Below are positions 39,122-49,800 of a DNA stretch of 64,000 bases, piece by piece. Made by a program: the position numbers and the translations under genes. Within the stretch, counting starts at the first letter, position 1. The number at the start of each line of letters is the position of its first letter. The stretch comes from Oxalobacteraceae bacterium (lineage in GTDB: Bacteria > Pseudomonadota > Gammaproteobacteria > Burkholderiales > Burkholderiaceae_D): assembly GCA_947448025.1 (NCBI GenBank), contig CANFLV010000014.1:1-64000 (forward strand), in the 5' to 3' direction. A model generated the notes under the pieces. The model saw nothing but the letters and a program-made list of their open reading frames with translations. It was not told the origin of the DNA and did no database searches.

Positions 39122-40582
39122 ATGCACACCAAGACCATCAAAGAACTGTCGGCGCTATTACAGGCTAAAAAGATTTCCGCCACCGAGTTGGCACAATTGC
39201 ATCTCGACCGGATCGCGAAAAGCGAGCTGAACGCCTTCCTGCATGTCGACGCGGCGCTGACCTTGCAACAGGCGGCGGCTGCCGACCTGCGCCTGGCCGG
39301 CAATGACACCACGCCATTGACGGGTATTCCAATCGCGCACAAGGATATTTTCGTCACGCGCGACTGGCGTTCGACTGCCGGCTCGAAAATGCTCGGCAAT
39401 TACACCAGTCCCTTCGACGCCGCCGTCGTCGAGCGCTTCAATCGCGCCGGTACGGTCACGCTGGGCAAGCTCAATTGCGATGAATTCGCAATGGGATCAT
39501 CGAATGAAAACTCGGCCTTTGGTCTAGTAAAAAACCCATGGGATACGCTGGCCATTCCGGGCGGCTCCTCAGGTGGTTCAGCTGCCGCCATCGCTGCCCG
39601 CCTCGCTCCAGCGGCGACCGCGACCGACACCGGCGGCTCGATCCGCCAGCCGGCCTCGCTGTGTGGCGTGACCGGCATCAAACCGACTTATGGCCGCGTA
39701 TCGCGTTACGGCATGATCGCGTTTGCATCCTCACTGGATCAGGGCGGGCCGATGGCCAAAACCGCTGAAGATTGCGGCTTGCTGCTCAACGCCATGGCTG
39801 GCTTCGATGAACGCGACTCGACTTCGATCGAGCGCCCGCAGGAAGACTTCACGCGCGACCTGAACCGCAGCCTGCAAGGTTTGCGCATCGGCGTGCCGCG
39901 CGAGTATTTCGGCGCCGGCCTGGCCTCTGACGTTGAACAGGCCGTACGCGCAGCCCTGGCAGAATATGAAAAGCTCGGCGCCACGCTGGTCGATATCTCC
40001 TTGCCAAAGACCGAGCTGTCGATTCCGGTGTACTACGTCATCGCCCCGGCAGAAGCCTCGTCGAATCTGAGCCGCTTCGATGGCGTGCGCTACGGTCATC
40101 GTGCCAAGGATTACAAGGACCTGTCGGACATGTACCAGAAGAGCCGCGCCGAAGGCTTTGGCGTCGAGGTCAAGCGGCGCATCCTGGTCGGCGCCTATGT
40201 GCTGTCGCATGGTTATTACGATGCCTACTATTTGCAGGCGCAAAAAATTCGCCGCCTGATCGCCGATGATTTCAAACAGGCTTTCACGCAATGCGACGTG
40301 ATCATGGGACCAGTCTCGCCGACCGTCGCCTGGGATCTCGGCGCGAAAGCCGACGATCCGGTAGCGAACTATCTGGCCGATATTTTTACGCTGTCAACAA
40401 GCCTGGCAGGTTTGCCCGGCATGTCGATTCCCTGCGGCTTTGGCCAGGGTGAAAAGAATGCCCAGCGTCCGGTGGGCCTGCAAATCATCGGCAATTATTT
40501 CGATGAAGCGCGCCTCCTGAATGTCGCACACCAGTATCAGCTGGCGACCGACTGGCACCAGCGCGCACCGGCAGGCATCTAA
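39122..40582 (+). CDS. gatA: Asp/Glu-tRNA amidotransferase subunit A
   Basis: A 486-residue amidase-signature enzyme that releases ammonia from glutamine. The catalytic lysine is in [10 protein letters not shown] (Lys74), the cis-serine in [14 protein letters not shown] and the nucleophile serine in [12 protein letters not shown]. The length matches GatA. It follows gatC by 72 bp. Confidence 0.97.
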   Translation: MHTKTIKELSALLQAKKISATELAQLHLDRIAKSELNAFLHVDAALTLQQAAAADLRLAGNDTTPLTGIPIAHKDIFVTRDWRSTAGSKMLGNYTSPFDAAVVERFNRAGTVTLGKLNCDEFAMGSSNENSAFGLVKNPWDTLAIPGGSSGGSAAAIAARLAPAATATDTGGSIRQPASLCGVTGIKPTYGRVSRYGMIAFASSLDQGGPMAKTAEDCGLLLNAMAGFDERDSTSIERPQEDFTRDLNRSLQGLRIGVPREYFGAGLASDVEQAVRAALAEYEKLGATLVDISLPKTELSIPVYYVIAPAEASSNLSRFDGVRYGHRAKDYKDLSDMYQKSRAEGFGVEVKRRILVGAYVLSHGYYDAYYLQAQKIRRLIADDFKQAFTQCDVIMGPVSPTVAWDLGAKADDPVANYLADIFTLSTSLAGLPGMSIPCGFGQGEKNAQRPVGLQIIGNYFDEARLLNVAHQYQLATDWHQRAPAGI

Positions 40583-40645
40583 AAAACAGGCACCGTCAGC
40601 GGCGGTGTTGCGAACGAACAGGCAAGCGATACAAGTGAGGTCACT

Positions 40646-42106
40646 ATGCAGTGGGAAGTAGTCATCGGTCTGGAGACGCATACGCAGCTCACGACCCAAT
40701 CCAAAATTTTCAGCGGTTCGGCGATCCGTTTCGGCGCCGAGCCAAATACGCAAGCCAGCCCGGTCGACCTGGCCTTGCCGGGCGTACTGCCGGTGATGAA
40801 CCGCGGCGCAGTCGAGCGCGCGATCCAGTTTGGCCTCGCGGTCGATGCCGTGATCGCGCCGCATTCGGTCTTTGCGCGCAAAAATTATTTTTATCCCGAC
40901 CTGCCCAAGGGTTACCAGATCAGCCAGTTTGAGATTCCGGTCGTCCAGGGCGGCAAGGTCTCTTTTGTACTCGAGCGTGACGGCAAGGCGGAACTGAAAA
41001 CCGTGCAGCTCACGCGCGCCCACCTCGAAGAAGACGCTGGTAAATCGCTGCATGAAGATTATCAGGGCATGACCGGCATCGACCTCAATCGCGCCGGCAC
41101 GCCCCTGCTCGAAATCGTCACCGAACCCGACATGCGCAGCGCCGCCGAAGCGGTCGCCTATGCCAAAGCCCTGCACAGCCTCGTGACCTGGCTCGGCATT
41201 TGCGATGGCAATATGCAGGAAGGCTCCTTCCGCTGCGACGCGAACGTCTCGGTGCGCCCGGTCGGCCAGGCTGAATATGGCACACGCTGCGAGATCAAGA
41301 ACCTGAACTCCTTCCGCTTCCTCGAAGATGCGATCAATTACGAAGTACGGCGCCAGATCGAACTGATCGAAGACGGCGGCCGGGTCGTGCAAGCCACGCG
41401 TCTGTACGATCCGGACAAGAAGGAAACGCGACAGATGCGCAGCAAGGAAGACGCGCAGGATTACCGCTACTTCCCCGACCCGGATTTGCCGCCGCTGATG
41501 ATTTCACCGGAGTGGATCGCCCGCGTCAAAGCCGCGATGCCGGAGTTGCCCGGTGCGATGCGTGCGCGTTTTGTCAGCGACTTTGGTTTGACCGAATACG
41601 ATGCCGCGGTGCTGACCCAATCGAAGGCGATGGCGTCTTACTTCGAAGCCGTCGTCAAAGTCACCGGCCGCGAACAAGCCAAGACTGCAGCGAACTGGCT
41701 GATGGGCGACGTCGCCTCGACGCTGAACCGCGAAAATACCGACATCACTGCAGCCCCTGTCAGCGCAGTTCAGCTGGCGCAGCTCTTGCAGCGCATCGCC
41801 GACGGCACGATCTCGAACAAGATCGCCAAGGAAGTTTTCGCCGGCATGTGGGAAGCGGCATCGGACAGCACCACTTTGGCCGATGAAATCATCGAGTCGA
41901 AAGGCTTGAAGCAGATTTCCGATAGCGGCGCGCTGGAAAAAATCATCGATGACGTGCTCGCTGCGAACGCGAAGTCGGTCGAGGAATTCCGCGCGGGTAA
42001 AGAGAAGGCCTTCAATGCGCTGATCGGCCAAGCGATGAAGGCCTCGAAGGGCAAGGCGAATCCGGCGCAGTTGACGGAGATGCTGAAGCAGAAACTGACC
42101 GGCTGA
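40646..42106 (+). CDS. gatB: Asp/Glu-tRNA amidotransferase subunit B
   Basis: A 486-residue protein that begins [15 protein letters not shown] and contains the kinase/transamidase core ([41 protein letters not shown]) and a C-terminal YqeY-like tail for tRNA binding. It activates and transamidates the misacylated tRNA. It is last in gatCAB and is followed by a strong terminator. Confidence 0.97.
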   Translation: MQWEVVIGLETHTQLTTQSKIFSGSAIRFGAEPNTQASPVDLALPGVLPVMNRGAVERAIQFGLAVDAVIAPHSVFARKNYFYPDLPKGYQISQFEIPVVQGGKVSFVLERDGKAELKTVQLTRAHLEEDAGKSLHEDYQGMTGIDLNRAGTPLLEIVTEPDMRSAAEAVAYAKALHSLVTWLGICDGNMQEGSFRCDANVSVRPVGQAEYGTRCEIKNLNSFRFLEDAINYEVRRQIELIEDGGRVVQATRLYDPDKKETRQMRSKEDAQDYRYFPDPDLPPLMISPEWIARVKAAMPELPGAMRARFVSDFGLTEYDAAVLTQSKAMASYFEAVVKVTGREQAKTAANWLMGDVASTLNRENTDITAAPVSAVQLAQLLQRIADGTISNKIAKEVFAGMWEAASDSTTLADEIIESKGLKQISDSGALEKIIDDVLAANAKSVEEFRAGKEKAFNALIGQAMKASKGKANPAQLTEMLKQKLTG

Positions 42107-42130
42107 AATTAAAGCGGCGGAGTTTCAGGA

Positions 42131-42159
42131 AGGCGGACGCGCGTCCGCCTTTTATTTTT
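42131..42159 (+). terminator. Rho-independent terminator of gatCAB
   Basis: AGGCGGACGC/GCGTCCGCCT (42131-42150) is a perfect inverted repeat followed by TTTTATTTTT. It is 25 bp after the gatB stop. The T-run reaches into the stop of the convergent gene at 42152. On the opposite strand the repeat is not followed by a T-run. Confidence 0.9.
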
Positions 42160-42769
42160 CCCGCTCGGATAAATTCAGCTCACGATAGCGCGCGAGAGTC
42201 TGCGCATACTTCGATTCCACGGCATTGATGTCGGCTTCACGCGCGAATAGCAACCTCCTGTGATCATCGATGGACTGGCGCGCATCGTCGAGATGCTGCC
42301 TGAATTCTACCGGCGGCGGTACTCTATCAGGCAGGGCGGCTGCGTCCACCTCAACTTTTTTCAGGGCCAGTTCAGCCTTGGCCAGCGCGAGCTGCTCGCG
42401 TCTGGCCTGTTCCTGCAGCGGTTCCAGGGCGCGTTTGCGCGCGCGCAGGATGTCGACCTCGGAACGATAGCGCATCATCATGGCGCGATCGCTGCGGCCC
42501 TGCTGATCGGCCAAGGCGGCTGCCGCCTTGCGCACTTCTTCCTGCTCAATCTGCTGCTGTTTTTCTGCGGCTGTCGGCAGCGCCGGAATTTCACTTCGCA
42601 GCACGCCATACTTGTCAAATTGCTTCGTTGCGCGGCCGGCACATTCGGGAATGGGGCGGTCGGAAGTCAGCGTACGTCCGCTGCTGTCGACACATTTGTA
42701 GATCGTTTGCGCCGATAGTGCCAGCGGCAACATCGGCACCAGCAATAACCCCAGTCGCCCGAAACGCAT
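42152..42769 (-). CDS. DUF4124 domain-containing exported protein
   Basis: A 205-residue secreted protein. After a signal peptide ending near LALSA comes the DUF4124 motif TIYKCVDSSGRTLTSDRPIPEC. The rest is a long helical, charged region likely to form a coiled coil (KQQQIEQEEVRKAAAALADQ, then RARKRALEPLQEQARREQLA). Such proteins are common in Betaproteobacteria and of unknown function. It is convergent with gatB. Confidence 0.85.
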   Translation of the reverse strand: MRFGRLGLLLVPMLPLALSAQTIYKCVDSSGRTLTSDRPIPECAGRATKQFDKYGVLRSEIPALPTAAEKQQQIEQEEVRKAAAALADQQGRSDRAMMMRYRSEVDILRARKRALEPLQEQARREQLALAKAELALKKVEVDAAALPDRVPPPVEFRQHLDDARQSIDDHRRLLFAREADINAVESKYAQTLARYRELNLSEREK

Positions 42770-42785
42770 GGCTCACCTCCTGGAC

Positions 42786-43496
42786 TTAGCTTACTCCGTA
42801 ACGCGTACGATAGGCGGCGACTGCGGCAGTATATTCGGCCTGCTGCGCATTCGCGCCTGCACCCGAGGTCATATAGGCAAACAGATCATCCAGATTGGCG
42901 ATCGAGATTACGGGTATGCCGTAATTGCGGCTGACTTCCTGCACCGCCGAATGCGCCGACAAGGCATCGTCAGCCCCGGCGCGCTCCATCCGGTCGAGCG
43001 CGATCAGCACCGCGCAAGGCTCAGCGCCGGCAGCGCGGATCATGGCTACCGATTCGCGCACCGAGGTACCGGCGGAAATCACGTCGTCAATGATCACGAC
43101 TTTACCCTGCAATTTGGCGCCGACCATGGTACCGCCTTCGCCATGATCCTTGGCTTCCTTGCGATTGAAGGCGAAGGGCACATTGCGCCCCTTGCCCGCG
43201 AGCGCCACAGCTGTCGCCGAAGCCAGCGTGATGCCTTTATAGGCGGGGCCGAACAGCATGTCGAATTCAATGCCGGAATCGATTAGCGTCTGTGCATAAA
43301 AGTCGGCCAGCTGTCCCAATACCGCGCCGTCATTGAACAGGCCCGCGTTGAAAAAATACGGCGAAGTACGACCCGCCTTGGTGACGAATTCGCCGAAGCG
43401 CAGCACGCCGGTGTTGAGGGAAAATTCGATGAATTGCGAACGGAGCTTATTCAAAATCGGAGCCTTGTGAAAATGACAAAATCGGGATGCATGCAT
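42786..43496 (-). CDS. pyrE: Orotate phosphoribosyltransferase
   Basis: A type I phosphoribosyltransferase of the pyrimidine pathway. Motifs are [44 protein letters not shown] and the PRPP loop [17 protein letters not shown]. Compared with E. coli PyrE (213 residues) the N-terminus from ATG 43496 is about 14 residues too long; a TTG at 43454 would give [11 protein letters not shown], which aligns better. The coordinates keep the ATG. Confidence 0.93.
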   Translation of the reverse strand: MHASRFCHFHKAPILNKLRSQFIEFSLNTGVLRFGEFVTKAGRTSPYFFNAGLFNDGAVLGQLADFYAQTLIDSGIEFDMLFGPAYKGITLASATAVALAGKGRNVPFAFNRKEAKDHGEGGTMVGAKLQGKVVIIDDVISAGTSVRESVAMIRAAGAEPCAVLIALDRMERAGADDALSAHSAVQEVSRNYGIPVISIANLDDLFAYMTSGAGANAQQAEYTAAVAAYRTRYGVS

Positions 43497-43639
43497 CGTA
43501 ATGCACTAGCCTCATTTTAAATCCAAGTCGCGTCTCGCCCCTACAAAATCCTTGCGCAAATAGCAGCTCAAACCCGTCGCGTTTGCGGATCGGTTATGCT
43601 GTGCGCCTGACAATTTTGCTCACTCTCACCGCTCGCCTC

Positions 43640-44419
43640 ATGTTAAAAATTATCTCCGCAAATCTCAACGGCGTTCGCTCTGCCGCCAAAAAAGGCTTTT
43701 TCGAATGGATGGCCAAGCAGGATGCCGACATGGTCTGCGTGCAGGAACTGAAAGCGCAAGCGGCGGACATGACGCCGGATTTGCTCACGCCCGGCGGCTA
43801 TTTCGGGCACTTTCATTATGCCGAGAAAAAAGGCTATTCCGGCACCGGGATTTATTCGAAGCGCCTGCCGGACCGCGTCGTCAGCGGCTTCGGCAATCCG
43901 GAGTTCGATGCCGAAGGCCGCTATGTGCAATGCGACTTCGGCAATCTCAGCGTGATTTCGGTCTACTGCCCATCGGGCTCGTCGAGTGAAGAACGACAGA
44001 TCGCTAAATTCCGCTTCATGGAGGTCTTTTTGCCGCATCTTACTGAACTGCGAGCGAGCGGGCGCGAAGTCGTGATCTGCGGCGACTGGAATATCGCGCA
44101 CAAGGAAATCGACCTGAAGAACTGGAAAGGCAACAAGAAGAATTCCGGTTTCCTGCCCGAAGAACGCGCGTGGATGACGACGATCTTCGACGAGGTCGGG
44201 CTGGTGGATGCCTACCGCCGCCTGCATCCCGACACGAGCGACGAGGCTTACACATGGTGGAGCAATCGCGGACAGGCCTGGGCCAACAATGTGGGGTGGC
44301 GCATCGACTATCACGTCACCACGCCTGGCGTTGGCGCTGCGGCGAAAAAGGCGGCCGTGTACAAGGAGGCGCGCTTCAGTGACCATGCACCGTTGACGAT
44401 TGAATACGACTTCACTTAA
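43640..44419 (+). CDS. xth: Exodeoxyribonuclease III
   Basis: A 259-residue AP endonuclease/3' exonuclease of the Exo III family. Motifs are ISANLNGVRSAAKKG, CVQELKAQ (metal Glu), ICGDWNIAHKEIDLKN, GWRIDYHV and FSDHAPLTIEY. ATG 43640 starts the conserved MLKIISANLNG; the frame is open for 19 codons before it. It repairs abasic sites. It is divergent from pyrE. Confidence 0.93.
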   Translation: MLKIISANLNGVRSAAKKGFFEWMAKQDADMVCVQELKAQAADMTPDLLTPGGYFGHFHYAEKKGYSGTGIYSKRLPDRVVSGFGNPEFDAEGRYVQCDFGNLSVISVYCPSGSSSEERQIAKFRFMEVFLPHLTELRASGREVVICGDWNIAHKEIDLKNWKGNKKNSGFLPEERAWMTTIFDEVGLVDAYRRLHPDTSDEAYTWWSNRGQAWANNVGWRIDYHVTTPGVGAAAKKAAVYKEARFSDHAPLTIEYDFT

Positions 44420-44496
44420 GTCACGGATGCGCATGCTGCACCGGCTATAATCGCTGCCCGCCGTATCGACGGCCTGTTCTCACCCGGAGTCACCCC

Positions 44497-45129
44497 ATGC
44501 TGGTCATCACCATCAAACAAGGCAAGGAAAAAAGCCTGCTCGAACGCGATCCGTGGATTTACGTCTCGGCTGTGGAGCGCGTCGACGGCAAACCGGGCGA
44601 ACGCAATAATCCCGGCGCGACCGCCGTGGTGCAAACCTCCTCAGGACAATTCCTCGCGCGCGCCGCGCACAGCCCGAATGCGCAGCTGCGCGCACGGGTC
44701 TGGAGCTTCGACCAGAACGAACCCATCGACCATGGTTTCATCAAGCGGCGCGTGAAAGCCGCCATCGCCAAACGTACGGCGAAGAAAACGGCTCCCGGCG
44801 CACCGGTGAATCTGATCGTTGGCGATGAAGACGGCTTGTCGGGCCTGCTGGTCGAATGGTTCACGGCCGCACCGGGTTACCTCGTGTGCCAGTTCGGCTC
44901 GACCGGCGTGGATGCGTGGAAGGTGCCAATCGTGCAGACGCTGATCGCTGAGACCGGCTGCAAAAATGTCTATGAACGCGCTGATGAACTGGTACGCAAG
45001 GGTGAATGCCTGCCGGTCGTCTCTGGCGCGCTGGCGGGGGATGAGCCTCCGGAGGATATTCAGCTGACCTTGAATGGCGTGCGGTATGCGATGAATATCA
45101 GGACTGGGCAGAAGATACGGTTCAAGTAG
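44497..45129 (+). pseudogene. rlmI: Truncated RlmI-like 23S rRNA methyltransferase (lacks catalytic domain)
   Basis: The 210-residue product matches the N-terminal half of RlmI-family proteins: a PUA domain (LLERDPWIYVSAVERVDGKP) and the middle domain with VNLIVGDEDGLSGLLVEWF and NVYERADELVRKGE. The normal protein is about 395 residues. Here it ends in the sequence LNGVRYAMNIRTGQKIRFK, where the family continues (GQKTGFFLDQRDNR) into the SAM-binding methyltransferase domain. That whole domain is missing. The break lies at the border of an accessory gene. It should be inactive as a methyltransferase. Confidence 0.83.
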
Positions 45130-45307
45130 CCTTTGCTACTTTGGCGACGCGACACAAATGCAGGGTCGGCGTCAAAGCCACGCAGATTTGTGACGGCCTT
45201 GCGTTTATCCCGCTCAATCTAGCTGTCCTGATAGTCGCTGCTCAACCCTTACTGGAGCAAGGCAACGATGCGGCCCGGTGTCGATTTTGCGGTTTGAACG
45301 GCAGCGT
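45130..45307. other. Junction region between truncated rlmI and the AlbA_2 gene
   Basis: A 178-bp noncoding stretch. It holds an inverted repeat CACAAAT (45153-45159) / ATTTGTG (45186-45192) around a smaller GGC/GCC pair, so it may fold as RNA or mark a recombination scar. A short stretch TACTTTGGCGACGCGAC might be decayed rlmI sequence. No IS end is recognised. Confidence 0.4.
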
Positions 45308-46654
45308 TCATTTTAATACCTCCCAACGACCACCTTTTTTTGGACCGACGTAGCGTAGTTTGCCTTCGACCACCAGTTTGGCGCTGGCACGCTCAACCGC
45401 CCTAATTGATTTACCAATCTCAGCAGCGACGTCAACCAGAGTCAAGCCCGGATTAGTTCCCAGACACACAAGTATGGCTAACGGCGTTTTTACCGGCGTT
45501 TCTACCGGCGTTTCTACCGGCGTTTTCACCGAAAGCTTTTCGGCGTCGCGTACCACAGGGAAAGGAAACTTCACCCAAAACCCGTTACTGTTGGCTTCAA
45601 ACAGAGGCGCAGGACTGCCATGCGCCAGACAGGTATCGCGAATCAAGTCGATACCACGCCCCCAGGATTCAATTTTCCCCGCCAAAAACAAAGTCCGGGC
45701 AATGTCCGGATTGGCAGGCTGAGAGGAATGTTTATCCATCAGGCTAGCCAGCGACCATTCGGGCGGTAACTGGCCCGCGTTCCAGATGAGTAGCTTGTCG
45801 TCATAGACGCTGATTTGAATCGGAATCAAGGCTCCATAATCTTTGTGCGCAATGGCATTGATCACCGCTTCGCGCAGGGCTGCCTCGGGTACAGGGAAGC
45901 GCTCGAGCCGCTGTGACCCTTCATAAGAAATGCCGGCCCGCAGGTACTTCGTCAGTAACAGGTCCAGCGTTTTGTCCACCTGCGTGAACAGGTCACCGCT
46001 GATCACGTCGTGATACAGCAAGTCAGAATCCGTACGGAAGAAACCGATCTTTACGCAGGCGCCAGTAGTGAATTTTTCAGGGTCGGGGTGAAACAGCAGC
46101 GTGGCCGCCCGCTTGAGATACTTACCCTCGGTCAGGTGCAGCTTCTCCACCAGCATGGCGTCGCTCTCAGCCAGTGCCTCAGGGTTCAAGCGGCCACTCT
46201 TATACGTTAGCTTACGAAACGTTTTGAACGCCCCGGCGTCGAGATCGCTCACGGCAACATACGGCACCGGCACGCCGTCCCAGCGGCGGCCCAGCTTACG
46301 CAGCAGAAAACGATCCAGCGCAGTACCCCGAAGCTCTTGCTTGGTACTGCCACTGCGCTGATGATATTCACCCTTGTAGCTGATCGGACTCGGGTAAGCA
46401 TCCACCACAATTTCCAGCCAGTCCAGCCCATCCTCGCTGTGCAGATTAACCGCCACGACGATGCCGAGAATATCGCGCACCTTATTCGGTATGTCTTGCA
46501 GCAGCCGCTCGGCATCCGCGATGCCGACCACCTCACCACGATCATTCTTGCCTAGCACTAGCTTGCCGCCCTCGGCATTCGCAAAGCCACAAATCCAACG
46601 CAGATAGTCATCCCGCCAGGACTGCTTCCATTCGATGTTCTGGGCTTCTTTCAT
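45308..46654 (-). CDS. AlbA_2/Schlafen-type ATP-binding transcriptional regulator-like protein
   Basis: A 448-residue protein starting at ATG 46654 behind AGGAG. The N-terminal AlbA_2 (Schlafen-like) domain shows NIEWKQSWRDDYLRWICGFA, NAEGGKLVLGKNDRGEVVGI. A GHKL-like ATP-binding domain follows (VPEAALREAVINAIAHKDY; SWGRGIDLIRDTC). A TPVE/TPVK repeat linker leads to a C-terminal winged helix (TLVDVAAEIGKSIRAVERAS). Such proteins are frequent in accessory islands and some act in phage defence, but the role here is unknown. It converges on the truncated rlmI. Confidence 0.8.
   Translation of the reverse strand: MKEAQNIEWKQSWRDDYLRWICGFANAEGGKLVLGKNDRGEVVGIADAERLLQDIPNKVRDILGIVVAVNLHSEDGLDWLEIVVDAYPSPISYKGEYHQRSGSTKQELRGTALDRFLLRKLGRRWDGVPVPYVAVSDLDAGAFKTFRKLTYKSGRLNPEALAESDAMLVEKLHLTEGKYLKRAATLLFHPDPEKFTTGACVKIGFFRTDSDLLYHDVISGDLFTQVDKTLDLLLTKYLRAGISYEGSQRLERFPVPEAALREAVINAIAHKDYGALIPIQISVYDDKLLIWNAGQLPPEWSLASLMDKHSSQPANPDIARTLFLAGKIESWGRGIDLIRDTCLAHGSPAPLFEANSNGFWVKFPFPVVRDAEKLSVKTPVETPVETPVKTPLAILVCLGTNPGLTLVDVAAEIGKSIRAVERASAKLVVEGKLRYVGPKKGGRWEVLK
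45483..45530. repeat. Four tandem 12-bp repeats coding for TPVE/TPVK
   Basis: GGCGTTTnTACC-type units are repeated four times in frame (45483-45494, 45495-45506, 45507-45518, 45519-45530), the middle two identical. They encode four four-residue blocks of the linker in the AlbA_2 protein. Unit length is a multiple of three, so copy change would alter linker length without frameshift. Confidence 0.85.
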
Positions 46655-46835
46655 ATCTGGCGACTCCTGGTGGTGAGCGGCTTTTGCATCATGCCTTGCT
46701 TGAGGGAGCGGGCTCAAACATTCATCACCATTCAGGCCTGCCGATCTCGCCGTACTATAAATTACTTACCCAGGCAGCCAACAGGACAATTCAAGCGCCC
46801 ATCACCTCATTGACAAATAAACCACAAACCTTATC

Positions 46836-49800
46836 CTATTTCCGCCGCAGCCTGCGCACCCCCGCACCGATCAAATGCGCAAGATCATCAATGTAAGTAA
46901 ACACTGCCGGCACCACCAGCAAACTCAATAGCGTCGAGGTAATCAGGCCACCGATCACGGCAGTCGCCATCGGTGAGCGGAAGCTTGGATCAGCGCCAAA
47001 GCCCAGCGCCAGCGGCAGCATCCCGGTACCCATCGCAATGGTCGTCATGACGATAGGACGGCTGCGCTTGTGGCAGGCATCGACCAAAGAATCGAAACGG
47101 TTCATGCCGGCCTGGCGCGCGAGGATCGCGTAATCAACGAGCAGGATCGAATTTTTCGTTACGATCCCCATCAGCATGATCAGGCCGATCATCGACGGCA
47201 TCGACAGCGCCTTGCCGGTAATGAGCAAAGCCACGAAAGCGCCGCCGATCGACAGCGGCAAGGCCGCCAGAATCGTCACCGGCTGCATGAAGTCCTTGAA
47301 CAGCAAGACCAGCACGCCGTAAATGCACAGCACGCCGATCAGCATCGCCAAACCAAAGCTCGCAAACAGCGCCTGCATCTCCTGCGCGTCGCCGAGTTCG
47401 GCGATCTTCACCGAGGGCGGCAGGTTTTTCATCGACGGCAAGGCGCGCGCTTCGTCATTGACTTCGCCCAGCGAGCGCCCGCCGAGCTCGACATCGAGCG
47501 TGACGTTGCGGCTGCGATTGAGGCGGTCGATTTGCGCCGGGCCGCTTTCCATCGTGATCGTCGCGACATTGGCGAGCATGACAGGGCCATTCTTGCCGGG
47601 TACGGTCAGGCGTGCGATCGCGTCAAGGTCAGCGCGCACGGCGTCCGGCAATTTGACGCGGATCGGGATCTGGCGCTCAGAAAGATTCAGCTTGTTGAGG
47701 TTCGTGTCGTAATCGCCGGCGGTCGCCACGCGCACGGTTTCGCCGATGCTGGCAGCGGTCACGCCAAGGTCGGCGGCGCGTGCAAAATCAGGGCGCACGA
47801 TGATTTCAGGGCGCACCAGCGAAGCGCTGGAATTGACGTTGCCGATGCCTTTGAGCGTGCGTAATTCGCGTTCGACTTTTTGCGCGGCAGCTTGCAACGC
47901 CACCGGATCTTCACTGCGCAAGACCAGCTGCATTTTCACGCCGGTGTCGGGCGGGCCGACCGTGAAGCGTGCGCCGGGAATATCGGCGAGTTTGGTGCGT
48001 ATCTGCGACTCGATATCGGCCATCGATTCGCTACGCTTCGTGCGGTGCGTGGTCGTCAGCGTCAGTATCGCGCGGCGCGCTTCGGCTGCTGCGCCGGGCG
48101 CAAACGCATCGCCGCTGGAGCCGCCGCCGACCGAGCTGAATACGCTCACAACATTCTTGACCTGCATCGCCGCCAGACGCGTGCGCTCCGCCACAGCGCG
48201 CGTCTCCGTCAGCGTCGTGCCCGGTGGCAGTTCGACATTGATCTGCGTTTGCGCGCGATCTGCCGGCGGCACAAAGCCTGTCGGCAGCAGTGGCACGAGC
48301 GCGATCGAACCGATGAAAAACAAACCCGAGCCGATCGCCGTGACCAGACGATGACGCAGGCACCACTTCATCAGTGCGAGATAACGCAGCATGACCCAAC
48401 TATCCGTTTCTTCGCCATGCACGGCAGGCTTCATCAGATAGGCCGCCATCATCGGCGTGAGCAAACGCGCGACCATCAGCGAGGCAATAATCGCCAGCAC
48501 GGCAGTCCAGCCGAACTGCTTGAAGAACAGTCCCGGCACGCCGCCCATGAAAGCCGTCGGCAGGAACACTGCTACCAGCGCGAAGGTCGTGGCGATCACG
48601 GCCATGCCGATCTCATCGGCCGCTTCCATCGCTGCCTGCATCGGTGTTTTGCCCATGCGCAGATGGCGCGTGATGTTCTCAATTTCAACGATAGCGTCAT
48701 CAACCAGTACGCCGACCACGAGGGCCAGCGCCAACAGCGTCACGGTATTGAGCGTGTAGCCGAAATAACTGAGCCCGAGGAAGGTCGGGATCACCGACAG
48801 CGGCAAGGCGGCTGCAGCGACCAGGGTCGCGCGCAAGTCACGCAGGAACCACCACACCACGAGCACGGCGAGGATCGCGCCTTCATAGAGCAATTCCATC
48901 GAGCCGGCGAAATTTTCTTCAACCGGGAAAGCATTGTCGATCGCCAGCTGGAAGTCGATATTCGGCTGCGCTGCCTGCAGTTCGGCGACGGCTTCACGCG
49001 CACCGCGCGCGACATCGATTTCACTGGCGCCCTTGGTGCGGAAGATTTCAAAACCGATCACTGGCTTGCCATCGCGCGTGGCGACCGAACGCGGCTCGCT
49101 GACGGTGTCGCTGACTGTGGCGACCTGTTCGAGTCGGATATGGCGGCCATCCATCAGTGGCAATTCAATTTTCGCCAGGTCGGCTGCGGTCCTGACGGTC
49201 GCGATCGTGCGCACCGATTGCTCGGCACCGCTGACATCGCCGCGTCCGCCCGGGGCTTCCTGCTGCACGAGGCGCAGCCGTCGCGAGATGTCCAGCGCGC
49301 TGACATTGAGCGCCGCCATCTTTGCCGCATCGAGTTCGACGCGCACTTCACGACTCACGCCGCCAACACGCTTGATCGCGCCGACGCCGCGCACATTAAG
49401 CATGCGCTTGGCGACGGTGTTATCGACGAACCAGCTCAGCTCCTGGTCGTCGAGCTTGCCATCTTTCGCACTGGCGACGAAGGTCAGCACCACGCGGCCG
49501 GCGGTCGACGCTTTCGTCACTGAGGGGTCGCGCAATTCAGCCGGCAGATCAGCGCGTACCCGGGCGACCGCATCGCGCACATCATTGACGGCTTCGGCGA
49601 TCTGCTTTTCGAGTACGAATTCAACAGTGACAGTGACCTGACCGTCGAGCACTTTGGCGTAGATGTTTTTCACGCCTTGCAGGGTCGCGACGGAATCTTC
49701 AATCTTGCGCGCGACTTCGGTTTCGAGCTGAGCCGGCGCTGTGCCGGACAGCTGCGCGCTGACGGTCACGATGGGTAATTCGATGTCGGGAAAGTCTTGC

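Noticed and set aside
40394-41392. A 332-residue minus-strand open frame over gatA/gatB
   Set aside because: It is the mirror of gatA and gatB, both clear genes; the long frame is due to high GC.
44441-44455. TATAAT before rlmI as a promoter
   Set aside because: No acceptable -35 lies 16-18 bp upstream.
45141-45353. A 70-residue plus-strand frame following truncated rlmI
   Set aside because: It spans the junction and the end of the opposite gene; no family is recognised, and it is more likely decayed or chance sequence.
45483-45530. Short repeats considered as a CRISPR-like array
   Set aside because: The 12-bp units are directly adjacent without spacers and are in frame in a coding gene.
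47880-49523. A 547-residue plus-strand open frame
   Set aside because: It is antisense to the RND pump; rich in Arg, His and Gln with no domain, and the minus-strand gene is unmistakable.
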